Assembly (NCBI GenBank): GCA_001931875.2 | Contig: MSJH02000756.1 | Location: 1-50,441 of the forward strand | Length of the DNA stretch: 50,441 bases | Origin: Byssochlamys sp. IMV 00236 | Lineage: Eukaryota > Ascomycota > Eurotiomycetes > Eurotiales > Thermoascaceae | Direction of reading: 5' to 3' | Shown here: positions 1 to 12,900 of the stretch, piece after piece | Position numbering within the stretch: the stretch's first letter is position 1 | Layout: every line of letters starts with the position of its first letter | Made by a program: the position numbers and the translations under genes | The notes under the pieces: model-generated | Databases searched by the model: none | Told to the model about the DNA's origin: nothing | Seen by the model: the letters and a program-made list of their open reading frames with translations, nothing else

Positions 1-1044
1 AAGTTATTCTTATCAGATGCGATAGAGGAATGTAAAGTAGAATGTATGCTCTACTGTAAGATTATACTCTAGTTATTATAATGATTATCTCATCAAACAC
101 GTCATCACCCTCCTCCAGATGGAACATCGTCCTTTTGTTTTTTAATATGCGTCAATCATTTTTTTCATACACGTCTTAATTTTATCCTCTTTCTGAAATT
201 TATTTTTAATAAAACAGTAAGTGCCACATAAAAAAGAGAGCATTTTAGGAGTTATGAAAATAAGAAAAAGAAAGAGAAAGAAAAAAAGAGAAAGAAAACA
301 AAAATACTAGTTTATTTATGTAAAAATATCAGAAAAAGATCCAACTGAAAACTAATTAAAATAAACAAACTGATAAGCTATTATAAAAAGATAGCCCTGA
401 ATTAAGCTTTTAATGTAGCCCACGTTTGATGTATTCGATCGTGGTGTCTCCCTGTAACCATTCTCCCGCCTAAAGTGTAAATCAATTTTTTTTCTTTTAT
501 TTTAGTATCAGAAACTCAGGGTCCAAAAAGACAACAAAAAGCAAAAGAATATAAAGAGTAACTTGCTTGGTCATGACTTGAATCTTTTTAAGCATTAACA
601 AAACTTCGGTAATAAGCTTCCTCTTACTCTATTGTTTATCCACCTATCACTTACACATATACTCTTATTATTCATCTTATTCTTCTCCCACCCCCTTCCT
701 CTCTCTCTCTCTCTCTCGCGTCTCCTTACTCCCTTCTTTTGGTTAAATGCAAGGTAGGCCCGTGCGGCTGCATGAATAATAAATATCCATACATACAAAG
801 TTCCGATTAAATAGTTCATTCCTTGATATTACACCACTGCATTTCTCAACTTAACATGTTTTCCCCCCTTTTCTACAAAAAGAGATTGGTTCTCTTTTCT
901 ATTCTTTCCTTCTTTCTTTATTTTACGGCCTTTTCTCAAGTCTCTTATATAACATTTATATATATACTTATACACACACCATACTTGTACTTTACGTTAC
1001 ATCTGTTCTTTCTCTATTCTCTATAGCAAACTTTATCAATACTT
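1..1044. other. Upstream non-coding region
   Basis: No convincing gene is visible. The stretch is AT-rich with A-rich purine runs near 260-300 and a CT microsatellite at about 698-718, followed by pyrimidine-rich DNA up to the ATG at 1045. It probably holds the promoter and 5' UTR of the HHCC gene. Short open frames here have low-complexity translations and no family resemblance. Confidence 0.6.
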
Positions 1045-2386
1045 ATGAACTCAACAGTGTCACCGTACTATCATCACCCTTACGGTGGTTATCGCTTTGA
1101 TAGCTGCCCTCGTTTTTATCCACCAACAGCTCCTCTTGACGAAATATTTGATGATGATGATCAAATTCCTACTGTTCAAGAATTTAGTGCCATTGTTGAC
1201 GATTACCTCAATAATCTCAGTCCCAAAAAAAGAGACAAGGCTTTGGTCGATCAGCATCGTTATTCACAGATTCAGCAAGTGTTGAGAGATCCTAGAAACA
1301 CTGCTATCTCAACTGCCCAGTTCCGCTTTTGGGTGAAAAAGATGTTTCAACTTCAATCAGGTTCATCTGATGTAGTTTGTCATGACAACAAGCCTGTGGC
1401 TACTAAAGAACAGATTTATGATATTCTTGTGAAAGCACATCGTGAGGCACATCACGGTGGGCGTGATAAAACTTCGGCTTTGGTAAGGAACTGCTAAATT
1501 TAAAGTAATAGAGTCTCTCATCTTCAATACATAGGTACGCAAAAGGTATTCTTGGATTCCAAAGGAACTTGTTGCTCGATTCGTTCGGCATTGTCCATTC
1601 TGTATTACACGTCGTAACAGTGGACACAGTCCTACTGTGACAAAAAGCGTAAGTCCTCCAAGGTTTACGAGACATGCCTATTCGTTTGACTCTGGTATGC
1701 CAACTGTCTGTACGCCATCTTCCTTAAAAGAAGGCAGTGATCTATCCTCTGACCCACCTTCTTCCGTCGGTGGCTATGAAGCTTCGCCTAACTATGCCTG
1801 TATGTCTTCTAACTCTTCGCCGAAAAAATCTTATTTTCACCCAATGTATGACCGAGATGATCACGATTTCCTGGACTGCACTTATGATACATCGCTTCAA
1901 TCACATTCTTTTCCAAGTGCAATCAATGGATATAGAGGTAGCCCTCAACATGGATCTATTCACCCACTTGTTCAATCGTCCCATCCCCATGCCTTGCTTT
2001 ACGCACACAACCAAAGTAACACGAGCAGCTATCCCGAGTACCCCTTTTATGGTGCAGGATATTATCCTAGTGCGTTAAACATGAATTCATACCATGAGAG
2101 CGCATCTCCATCTTCTAATGCTGCTGCTGTTGCTGTGGCTGCTGCTTCGTCTACTGCTGCTGTGGCTGCTGCCGCTGCTGCCGTCTTCATGCGCCCTTCT
2201 GCAGCTTCATCTATTGACCTTCTCTCACACAACCAGGATCATCCATATAATCCTATTACATCAACATCAGATACAACTTCCTCAACACTTCACTCTTCAA
2301 CGTGTTCAACCCCACTCAATCAGTTTTTACCTTATCCATCAATAAATAGCCATATGCCGGACAACACGTATCAAGCCGATATTTAA
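1045..2386 (+). CDS. Integrase-type HHCC zinc-finger protein with poly-Ala tail
   Basis: Two exons, 1045-1482 and 1535-2386, joined at a phase-0 GT-AG intron, give 429 residues. Residues 132-169 form an H-x3-H-x29-C-x2-C zinc finger (His132, His136, Cys166, Cys169) of the kind found at the N-terminus of retroelement integrases and used as a DNA-binding domain by yeast Spt10. The intron splits the finger between its histidine and cysteine halves. There is no catalytic integrase (DDE) domain. The C-terminal half is Ser/Pro/His/Tyr-rich with an alanine-rich tract around residues 341-375, which suggests a transcription regulator rather than a mobile element. The N-terminus has an acidic patch near residues 33-40. 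I infer a domesticated integrase finger acting in the nucleus; targets are unknown. Confidence 0.75.
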
Positions 2387-2759
2387 ATACTATTTCAATG
2401 CATGTACAAACTTACTAATTTTATTTTTTTATAATGCCACCTGCTAAATATCTCTCTCAATCTATCTCTTTTGCTTTTCAACTCATGCTGGCTTCTCCCC
2501 CCCCTTTTTTTTTACTTTTAGCCCAGAATGATTCTCTACATGCGTGGCACTTTCTCCATTAATTCCAGCTTAGTTACCGATTCTACTGTTTGTATGCTTC
2601 TTTTTTTTATGCCTTATTATTATTTATGGATATACATACATTTATTTCTCTTCTTATTCATACGACATATACCTTCCCCTTCTCTCTCTCTTCTCCCTTA
2701 ATTTAAATCCAGTCAAATTATTGTGTATACAATTTATTTACATAATATATATATATTTA
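2387..2759. other. Convergent intergenic spacer
   Basis: This 373-bp AT-rich spacer lies between the stops of the HHCC gene (+) and the BARD1-like gene (-). It contains T-rich and CT-rich runs and an AT-only stretch just before 2760. It probably contains the two facing 3' UTRs; I see no gene or RNA in it. Confidence 0.6.
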
Positions 2760-4350
2760 TTAAACAATCGATAGTTTGCTTATACATTCAATAATCCATG
2801 ATGGATCTCTCACTTGGGATTCATAAAGCCATTGATTGGTTGATTTCTTTTTGCCTGTACACATAATCACAATAGGTTCATTACGGTCTAATGGGTCAAT
2901 ATCAGGATCAACACGTTGTCCCAGTCCGTTTGGTTTACGATTCAATATCTTTCCTCCTCCTGCTCGACAGAGCAAGAGCAAATCATTCTTGCTGTGCTTT
3001 CCCGTAAAATCACCGAAGAAGTAAAATTTCATTCCATTAAAGAGCGGCTCTTTCTATTTAATACATTAGTTTCACAAAAAGGAGACATAGTGTAGTCCTT
3101 ACATCTTGTTGAACTCTCTCTCTTCCTTTGACAGGAGCTTGTGTTATTCCTGTCACATGATCTCCTTTAACCTCATAGGCATCTTCAGGCAACCATCGAT
3201 CTGCATGTATACTATCAATCAACCCTAATATATATTTTTTAGATACATGTATACAACACCATCTGAACTTACATGCAGGTGTCACTATCCATTTCCCCTC
3301 AAGGATGCCCTGAAGGTACTTGAATGTTCTTTTACATAGCCGTTTATTGTCTACACTTGTAATGATGTGCGTCACGTCATGAAAATCTCTCGTTTTAAAA
3401 TGAACAAAGATTTTCAATTTTGTGTCCCTTTTGCTATCGACCAACTTGCTAAGCGTCTCTTCATCTTCAGATGCTAGACCTGTATACATAACATGAACCT
3501 CTTTTCGCTTGTTATTTTCTGTACTCTGAGCCTTGTCAGGTGCTATAGTAGCGCTTTCTGGCTCATTATCAGCAGCCACTGTTGGCATATAACTCTGTGC
3601 TTCATGGCCCTTATTGGCATTTGCAGTCTTTGGTACGGAACGCGCTCCCGTGCCCTGAATGACAGGCATATTCTTGGGCTGTCGACAAACACTACATGTC
3701 TGCACGTAGATAGGGTTATCAAACTGGCAATCAGGACACTTCCATTGTATGTCACTGTTGTTTGCTTCATCTTTAGTCTGATTCTTTGCATCGTCACCTT
3801 TATCAACCAAGGCATCGTGTTCTTGTTCTGGATTCTCTACTATTACGCTCTCCAAAAGCGCGTCAATATTTTGGTCTGTAGCCTGTCTTTTACGTGGAGA
3901 AGAATCAGGGGATTTTTTTCGCTTTCCTATCAGATTGGTCAAACTAGACTCCTCTTCGGTTTCGCTTCTTGTCTGATATGAGAGTTCAAGTGGGGTGAGT
4001 GTGTGGTTGAGTGAAAGCTTTTTTAATTGATCAAGGTAATCTACTAGATTATCCTGCAAGTAATCTCTGTGCAGATCATTTGATTGTGTAGGCACTTTAC
4101 AAACTGGACATTCTGGAGTTTGGCGTAGTTTCTCAGTGATGCATTCTCTAAATATAATTAAATAAACTTTATTTTAAGTAACCATAGTAACTTACAAACA
4201 AAAGCGATGGCCGCATTCTTCAATTGCAGTACATTGATTGAATACAAAGGAACTATTTTTACAAGACATTAGTTTATCATTTAAACAAGTGTTCATTTAC
4301 CAAATATCGCATTTCAGTTGCTGTTCAATATTTATTAAAGAAGAAAGCAT
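2760..4350 (-). CDS. BARD1-like RING / RanBP2-finger / tandem BRCT protein
   Basis: Five exons (4350-4301, 4252-4196, 4147-3273, 3224-3103, 3053-2760), with four GT-AG introns of 48-49 nt, give 465 residues. The N-terminus is a C3HC4 RING built over the first three exons (CDIC, CGHRFC, LEC, CPVC). Mid-protein there is a RanBP2-type finger of the form W-x-C-x2-C-x10-C-x2-C (near 3690-3750). The C-terminus is a tandem BRCT. The first BRCT has the phosphate-binding T-G start (TGLASEDEE) and a GILEGKWIV helix. The second contains LFNGMKFYFFGDF and AGGGKILNRKP, closely resembling animal BARD1. No ankyrin repeats are visible. The family acts as an E3 ubiquitin ligase with BRCA1 in homologous recombination; partner and activity here are inferred. 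It lies 92 bp downstream of the Gid1 stop, same strand. Confidence 0.85.
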
Positions 4351-4442
4351 TTAGATTATATTACAGCTTTTCTTTTTATTTTATCTTGACAAGAGAAAGA
4401 AAAGAATGAAAGAAAATGATTTACAATAAATGTACAAGAAGT

Positions 4443-6739
4443 CTAGCTCAGAAAATTCAAATAATCGCGTTGAGGTTCCAATAATGCAGCATTTGCATTT
4501 CCGCTTAAAACCAGTTCTTCAATGGCAGTAGATGTTTGTCGATAAATACGTTCGATGGATGAATTGGGATATCTATTGAGAGATACTATCAAACTGCTGT
4601 GTTAGTTTATATTATGTAATCATAATGCAACACCAACCTAAAATAGCAGAGTTAAGTTCCAATGCAAGCTTCTCTTTATAGGGTGTTTCAAATAAATAAG
4701 CAACAGCTGGATGGGTTAAATCTGAATAAGCCAAGGTAGAAAAGGTTTTCTATGTATACTAGATTAGAATGGCTTTATTATGTATAACAAGCTTACCATC
4801 AATTCATCTTTAATAACTGGATCTTCTTCTGCCAGTCGCTCATACTCTTTCTTTAACTGATTTCCATATTGCATCACATCTCGAAATGACTCCATCTCAT
4901 CATGTATATCCTCGCACACTTTTTGTTTCTTTTTCTTATTATTATATGTAATCATTTCTGCCATCGTATTATCACGTTTTGCTCCTGAGCCAGTAATTTC
5001 ACTTTCTGGTACAGATAGACTATTCGTTTCATATTCATCTTGATCAACATTGACAGATCCCACTTGCTTCTTCTGTTTAGCTGCTGATTGGATCATTTCT
5101 AAAAACTTTCTACACTTCAGCTTGAACTGTATCCAAGGATTTTCATCCAACACATTAGGATAATGCTCGTTACACATTTCAACTGCCTTGTCCACATTGC
5201 CTTGGAAAATCAATTGACGAATTTCTATGACGGTTTAGTCTTTTTTATAGAACATATATGATTGTACTAACCTTGTCTATGAGCAGCATCTAAATCTACA
5301 GATTCATCTTCTTCCATCCACTCTGTACCTCCATGCAATGCAGCCATCTTCTTTTCTAAAGCAGTTGCTGATTTTGTGTATCCATGATGACGAAGGTAAT
5401 CCAAAACTAGTTTATCTGCTAAATTTTTGGCAATAGAATGATTGATGACAGTTGACTGTGAGTGATGAGGTTCTAATGGTTTCAAGGCGATTCCATCTAT
5501 AAGTTCTCTTTTTTCATTCAACATATGCTGTTTAATATCAAATTTAAACGGCTTTGATCCAAAATTAGCCATGACCTTCTCTCCTGGTGACTTGAATCCA
5601 ATGAAAGGGTAAAGATCTGTTTCTTTAATCTTCTTAAACGCTACACCCAAATGGACACCATTTTTCGTATAGAATGCTGACATGTCTCTGAAATCAACAC
5701 CACAGCCAATGACATCCCCTGTAGTAAATCGAGGACCATATGATTTATCTGTACCAGGACCAGAAGATTTATGTCCATTCTGTCCATGGTATCCCCAAGA
5801 ATGCTCTTCCCAGCCTTTAGATGATAATGTAAGCAATTGTAGTATCATTTTTAATACACTTCATACCTGGTAAGCGATCTAAGCTATTGATCTTTCTACA
5901 AAAGCCAATTGCGATATGACCATCGATTCCTTTTGAGATAATTTGAACTTCAAAGTAGTATATACCACACTGTTTTTTCATTGAATGATTTGCTCTAACA
6001 GATGATGCTTCTATATCGTCTTTTCCAGTGCCTATATACTATGTGTGTAAATGATGACTGTACTCATATGCCCTTGATTTATTCTACCTTTAAAAGTAAG
6101 TTGCAACTTATCACCACTCAGTTCGATGTTGTCACCCTTTGACTTGGGGTCCCAAGCTGTCGGTAGTCTCAAGTCTTGTGTGGCTAGAGCATAATTGAAT
6201 GAACCCTGAAGCAGTAATGACTCTAGTGCTGCATATTCGCTTCTAGAAGGAATAGCTTTATTTATATTCGAATCACTACCACTGCTACTACCACTGCTGT
6301 TGCCTGCTGTAGGAATACTGAAGCTCTCATTACTGCTGCTGTGACTACGGCTACTGGTAATCAAGCTATGACCATCAAAGATGTTGACATCAAGATCAGC
6401 TTCTACTGGCTCTCTTTGCAAAATCAGTCCATTATGCGAACTGTATGTTTTCTTTATTCGAGCTGAATCGTCATCATTCTTCTTTGGTGTTGTATATAAT
6501 CGCTTCAAGAATAATAGACGTTGTTGTTTTATCAACTGTGCGTACACTGTATTGCTAAGGTAGGCTGGTATATTGGGTGATCCTTCAACTTGTCTTGCAT
6601 AAAAAGCTTGAATCTCCTCTCTTAAGGTTCTTCTTTTCAACATTTTGGAAATAATATTACGAGGGCGTGGGTGGAAAGTGATGACTGATGGACCACGATA
6701 CCTGGGTGGAATATCTGATATTAAGGAAAACGAAGACAT
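4443..6739 (-). CDS. RanBPM/Vid30-type subunit of GID/CTLH ubiquitin ligase
   Basis: Six exons (6739-6088, 6031-5867, 5814-5272, 5224-4797, 4749-4638, 4585-4443) give 680 residues. Domain order is a long Ser-rich N-terminal region, SPRY (about 215-370, including WGYHG and ACID-like FTTGDVIGCGVDF), LisH (about 403-435, DYLRHHGYTKSA), CTLH (from about 454, EIRQLIFQGNVDKA) and a CRA domain ending the protein (AYSDLTHPAVAYLFE, LNSAIL, QRDYLNFLS). This is the Gid1/Vid30/RanBP9 layout. The family protein is a scaffold of the GID/CTLH E3 ligase, which in yeast degrades gluconeogenic enzymes when glucose returns. The last acceptor (4586) was chosen because an earlier AG in the same intron would put a stop straight after it. 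Confidence 0.92.
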
Positions 6740-6840
6740 AATGAAAAAAAAAGCGAGGGTTCCACAATCTGAAATTGTTCCTTCAGATATAAAGCTTTAC
6801 ACACAATAGTCACGTTTAGTCGGGCTAACTGATAAAAAAA

Positions 6841-6871
6841 CAAACCTCAGTTGTGTGATTGAGGAGGTTTG
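6841..6871. repeat. Short inverted repeat between ura2 and gid1
   Basis: The arms are caaacctc (6841-6848) and gaggtttg (6864-6871), separated by 15 nt. It lies in the 254-bp spacer downstream of the Ura2 stop and upstream of the Gid1 start, so it could fold in the Ura2 3' end or be a protein-binding palindrome. No function is shown. Confidence 0.4.
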
Positions 6872-6993
6872 AACAATGCAAATCTAGATCTAACTCTTGC
6901 TTAATAAACCATTTACTGAGAAAAAGAGAGAGAACATGCTTTATTTATATATTATAATATGTATAAAATTGAATCAAATAATTTACATTGCAT

Positions 6994-9900
6994 TTAACTG
7001 CGAAGAGTACCCATAACAAGAGCTAATAAAGCCATTCTGACATATAAACCATATCTCATTTGACGGAAGTAAGCAGCTCTTTGATCAAAGTCAACTTCAG
7101 GTTCAATTTCATTGACACGAGGAAGAGGATGCATGACGATCATTTGAGATTTAGCCTTGCTCAATACGTTGTTGTTCAAAATGAATGCATCCTTCACACG
7201 CAAGTATTCTTCTTCAGATTCGAAACGTTCCTTTTGGACACGAGTCATGTACAAGACATCAGTGACACCAATGACTTCATCAAGGGAAGAATAAAAGTTT
7301 TGCTTGATACCAGCAGCTGTAGCAGCCTCAACCACTTCCTTAGGCATAGCCAAAGATTCGGGGCAGACATAGTTGATAGTTACTTGGTAGTAAGTCAATA
7401 ATTTGACCAAGGAGTGAACAGTACGACCATTCTTGAGATCACCAACCAATGTGATGGTTAAACCATTGACAGTACCAAGTTCTTCGCGAATAGTAAAGAC
7501 ATCCAAGAAGGCTTGGGTAGGGTGTTCACCAATACCATCACCGGCGTTAATGATAGGAACCTTGGAGTACTTGGCAGCAATTTGAGCACTACCAGGTTGA
7601 GGATGACGAAGAACAATGAGATCAGAGTAGCAGCCCAAAGTACGGACAGTATCAGCAAGTGATTCACCCTTTTGAACAGATGAAGTGGTTGCACTCACAG
7701 AAACGACCTTACCACCAAGACGGTTCATGGCAGCTTCAAAGGAACAAGAGGTACGTGTAGAGGGTTCAAAGAACATGGTGCTGATGACACGGCCTTGGAG
7801 CAAGTTGATAGAGCCATAGAGTTCAACCAAGTTACGCATTTCGTGAGCAACAGCAAACAAGAGGTGAAGGTCATCACGGTCAAACTGAGAAGAGCGCAAG
7901 ATATGCTTGCGGTAGAATGGTGAGCGACTGACAACACGAGCGAGGGAAGCAGAGACTTCATAGCGAGGAGCTTCAAGAGAGACAAGCTGTTGATCAGCAG
8001 TGCCGGCCAAGCGGATAGAATCAGTGACACGAGCACGGTCATCTTGTTCAACAGGAGTGGTTTCCAATGCCTTTTGTTCGGCTTCTTGGCTAACTTGCTT
8101 GGCTTGTTTCTTTTCAGCTTCCTTGCCAGTTTCCTTACCAGTGTGGACAGCTTGAGCTTGGACAGAGACATCACGGCCCAATGGGGATTTGTTGGCTAAT
8201 GATCCGTCCATAAAGACAGTTACATCATTCAATACAACTCTTTCGACACAGCCGCGAACAGTCTTTCCGGCAAGAGGAGACCATTGTTGAGGCTTGGACC
8301 AAGCAGAGGTACGATCAATGGCAACTTCGACATAAGTGTCAGGCTGAGTAGAGATGCCAAAGATGGACTTGGGATTATCATAGAAGCGTTCAGTGATATC
8401 CTTGACAGTCAAACGACCTTCAGAAACTGCAGTCAAAAGAAGAGACAAAGATTCAGAAATACCAGCAGTGGCATCAACCTTGTGACCAAGTTCAGCGGCC
8501 AACTTGCGAGGAATAGAACCAACGGTGAAACAGTCAATGGTGTCCAATTGCTTCCATAAGGCTTCTTGTTCTTTCTTGGTAGGCAAGAGCTTGGTGTTGC
8601 CAAAGTCTTCAGATGTAAAGAACAAAGAGTAAACGGCAACGTCACAGGTGACAGCCAAACCCTTCTCCTTACTCATCTTGATCAAAGCCAAATCACCCTT
8701 GTTCATCACGTTGGTGACGTGGATGTTGTGGTTATGGAGAGAGGCCAAAAGCAAAATGGAGGCAAGGTCAGTACCCTTTGCATCGGTCATGATCAATTGG
8801 TTGACAGGCCATGCGGAGAAGGCATTATCAAATACGGAGATCTTGCTTGATTCGATGCGTTCTGTGTTGATGTAGAGAACAGCAGCATCAGAGGCACACT
8901 TGTCGACTTGAGAAACGTTTTCGGTAGTAGCGGTAACATTGAGCAAGTAATCAGTATGTGCAGCCTTGCGTGCAACATCGCTCAACTTGTCGAGGGAGAC
9001 ATCGTTGGTCACATCTTGAGCAATAGGAGAGATAAGAGTGAAACCAGCAGCAAGCGAGGCCTTGGCAACGTCAGCGAATTCCTCAGTTGTTTCAAGGTAG
9101 GCATTGATGTTGAACAAACCGGGTAATTGAGCTTGAGTGTGGGAGGTCTTGTAGTCGATGGTCAAGACTTCGTGATCCTTCTTACGAGCCAAAGCTTCAA
9201 TGAAGAGCTTAGCACACTTGACGTTGGTCAAGAGAGGAACTGAGTAGTCAACAGCCATACGACGAGAGCGGTAACCCTTTGACATGTAAGAAGCAGGACG
9301 ACGGAAACGGTTACGAGAAGGCAAGTTAATATACAAGTCAATCAAGTTGTTGGACAAGTGTTGTTGAAGTGAGTATTCAGCCTTCAATTTGTCATCACCA
9401 TCACCATCCAAGGCTTCCAAGTGCTTCACAGGGATGTTGTGCTCAGAAATGAAATCGGCAGTACCTGTGGTAGCAAAGAGGTTGTAACCCAATTCGTGAA
9501 GCTTGCGGATACTAGGCAGCAATTCTTGCTTTTCCTTGTAAGAACCAATGGAAAGTAAAATGTTCTTCTTGGGTAAGCTGAAGCCGGTGGCCAACAATGC
9601 CTTGAGATAAGCTTGATATTTATCTTTACCAAAGCAAGCAACTTCACCAGTAGAGGCCATTTCGACACCCAAGACAGGATCAGCGCCAGATAAACGGCTG
9701 AAAGAGAACTGAGGAACCTTGATACCAACATAGTCTTTGGGAATGCTGACCTTGGGATAAGGCTCAACAGGAAGACCAAGCATAGCAGTAGTAGCCATTT
9801 CGACCAAATCAACACCAAGCACCTTGGAGACGAAGGGGAAGGAACGAGCAGCACGGACGTTACATTCGATTACCTTGATTTCGTTATCCTTTGCAATGAA

Positions 9901-12900
9901 TTGAATATTGAAAGGACCAGTGATGTTCAAGGCACGACCAATCTTGGCAGTAGCAGTTTCGATCTTGCGGACGGTTTCAGGGTCCAAGTCTTGGGGAGGC
10001 AAGACAAGCGTGGCATCACCAGAGTGAACACCAGCATTTTCGACGTGTTCAGAGATAACGTGGAAGATCAATTTACCATCTAAAGCGACAGCATCCATTT
10101 CGATTTCCTTGGCATCTTCAATATATTTGGAAATAACAACAGGGTAGTCACGAGAGACGGCAGCGGCCTCCTTCAAGTATGAAGCAAGATCGTCCTTGGA
10201 AAAGACAACGTTCATGGCAGCACCAGACAAGACATAAGAGGGACGAACCAAGACGGGGAATCCGACCTTTTCACAGAACACCTCGGCTTCTTCATAGCTG
10301 GTCAATTCCTTCCATCGAGGTTGATCAACGCCAATATTATCACACATACGAGAGAACTTGTAACGGTTTTCAGCATTGTCAATCATTTCAGGAGATGTAC
10401 CAAGAACCTTGACGTTTTGACGGTACAAGGGCAAGGCAATGTTGTTGGGAGTTTGACCACCCATAGACATCATGACAGCAGAGGATCGTTCAACTTCATA
10501 AATATCCAAGACACGTTCGAGGTTAATGTTTTCAAAGTAAAGACGATCGGCTTCATCATAATCTGTAGAGACTGTTTCGGGGTTGTAGTTAACCATGACA
10601 GTCTTGATGCCCTTTTCACGAATGGTACGAATAGCACGGACAGCACACCAATCGAATTCGACAGAAGAACCAATACGGTAGACACCTGAACCAAGAACCA
10701 TGATACCCTTGTCTTCGAAATCAATATCGTGTTCAACTGCATTGTAGGTCATGTACAAGTAGTTGGTGAAGGCGGGGAATTCGGCAGCTACAGTATCAAT
10801 TTGCTTGACGAAGGGAGTAATACCATATTCTTGACGAAGCTTACGAACGGCGAATTCATTGCTGTTCAGTTGGTTTGCGATTTGACGATCAGAGAAACCA
10901 AGCTGCTTGGCAGAACGGAGCAAGTTACCAGGAACGTTGGTCTTGTTGAAGCCACCAAGGCGGAAGTCAAGGTTAACGATACGTTGAAGCTTGTTCAAGA
11001 ACCATTTATCGATCTTGGTCATCTCCCAAATCTTGTCGACGCTGTATCCCTTGTGCATAGCATTGGCAATGGCAAACAAACGACGGTCAGAGGGGTTGGA
11101 CAATTCAAAGTCGATGTCACTATCAGATACTTGATCGTTCTAATGAAAATGTAAGTATATATTGCTCACTATTATAAATTGTATTAGTTTTACCTTGCTG
11201 AAACCAATAAAGTGATAATCAATAGCACGAATGGCCTTTTGGATGGTTTCTTCAAAAGTACGACCGATAGCCATAACTTCACCAACAGACTTCATGGAAG
11301 AAGACAAAGCAGTGCTGACACGGTTGAACTTCTTCAAATCCCAACGAGGAATCTTGACAACACAGTAATCCAAAGAAGGTTCAAAGCATGCGCAGGTTAC
11401 CTTGGTAACGCTATTCTTGATTTCGTTCAAGGGAATACCCAAACCAAGCTTGGCAGCAACAAAAGCAAGAGGATAACCAGTGGCCTTGGAAGCAAGGGCA
11501 GAAGAACGAGACAGACGAGCGTTGACTTCGATAATACAGTATTCCTTAGAGAAGGGGTTCAAGGCATATTGAATATTACATTCACCAACAACACCGAGGT
11601 GACGAATGACATTGACAGCAGTGGTACGAAGCATGTTGTAATCTTCATCAGAGAGTGTTTGAGAGGGGGCAACGACAATAGAGTCACCGGTGTGAATACC
11701 CAAGGGATCAAAGTTTTCCATGTTACAGACAGTAATACAGTTATCTTGACAGTCACGAACAACTTCATATTCGATTTCCTTCCAGCCCTTCATAGACTTT
11801 TCAATAAGAACTTGGGGAGAAATAGCGAATGCTTTGTTACAAAGTTCAATCAATTCCTTTTCGTTATCAGCAAAACCGGAACCAAGACCACCAAGGGCAT
11901 AGGCAGCACGACAAATGACGGGGTATCCAATTTCTTTGGCAGCAGCAAGAGCCTCTTCAGTGGTGACAGCAGAGGATGACTTGGCACATTTTTCGTTAAT
12001 TTCGTACAAGGCTTGTGCAAAGAGATCACGATCTTCAGTGGTAATAACAGTATCAATTTGAGTACCAAGCACCTTGACACCCAAGCTTTCAAACTCATCC
12101 TTCAAGGCAATACCGACACTCAAAGCAGTTTGACCACCAAAAGTGACATAGATACCATCAGGTTTCTCGTATTGGATAACCTTGCGCACGAATTCTGGGG
12201 TAACAGGCAAGAAGTAGACCTTATCAGCCAAACCCTTGGAAGTTTGGATAGTGGCAATGTTGGGGTTGATCAACACAGTGTAGATACCTTCTTCCTTCAA
12301 AGCCTTGATAGCTTGAGAACCAGAGTAGTCAAATTCACCAGCTTGACCAATAGATAAACCACCAGAACCCAAAACGAGAACCTTCTCAACATTAACTCTG
12401 GGGTTCTTCTTGATGTTTTCAGCCTTGACACCACCGGGCATCTTGACGGGAACAAGTGTGTTGGTTTCAGCGCATTCCTTGATGGTGTTGATAAAGACAT
12501 CAAAGAGGAATTCAGTATCACGAGGACCTGGGGTAGATTCAGGGTGGAATTGAACAGAGAAGATGGGCAAAGACTTGTGGATGACACCTTCGTTAGAACC
12601 ATCATTAGCGTTAACAAAGAGTTCTTGATAGTGTTCAGGAAGAGTAGAGGCATCAACGGCATAACCGTGATTTTGAGAAGTGATGTAACAGCGACCGGAG
12701 ATCATGTTTGTACAGGGAATGTTGTGACCACGGTTACCGTACTTCATTTTGACTGTCTTAGCTCCAGCAGCAAGAGCCATGACTTGGTGACCTAAACAGA
12801 TACCAAAGATAGGCTTCTTGATATTTTGGATGTACTGACGAACTCTCTTGATAGTGACATCAATTGTGGTTGGGTCACCAGGACCGTTAGAGAGGAACAG

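Noticed and set aside
823..1026. 67-codon + strand frame upstream of the HHCC gene
   Set aside because: Translation is Phe/Ile/Tyr/Leu-rich from CT-rich DNA, typical of a pyrimidine-rich leader; no motif.
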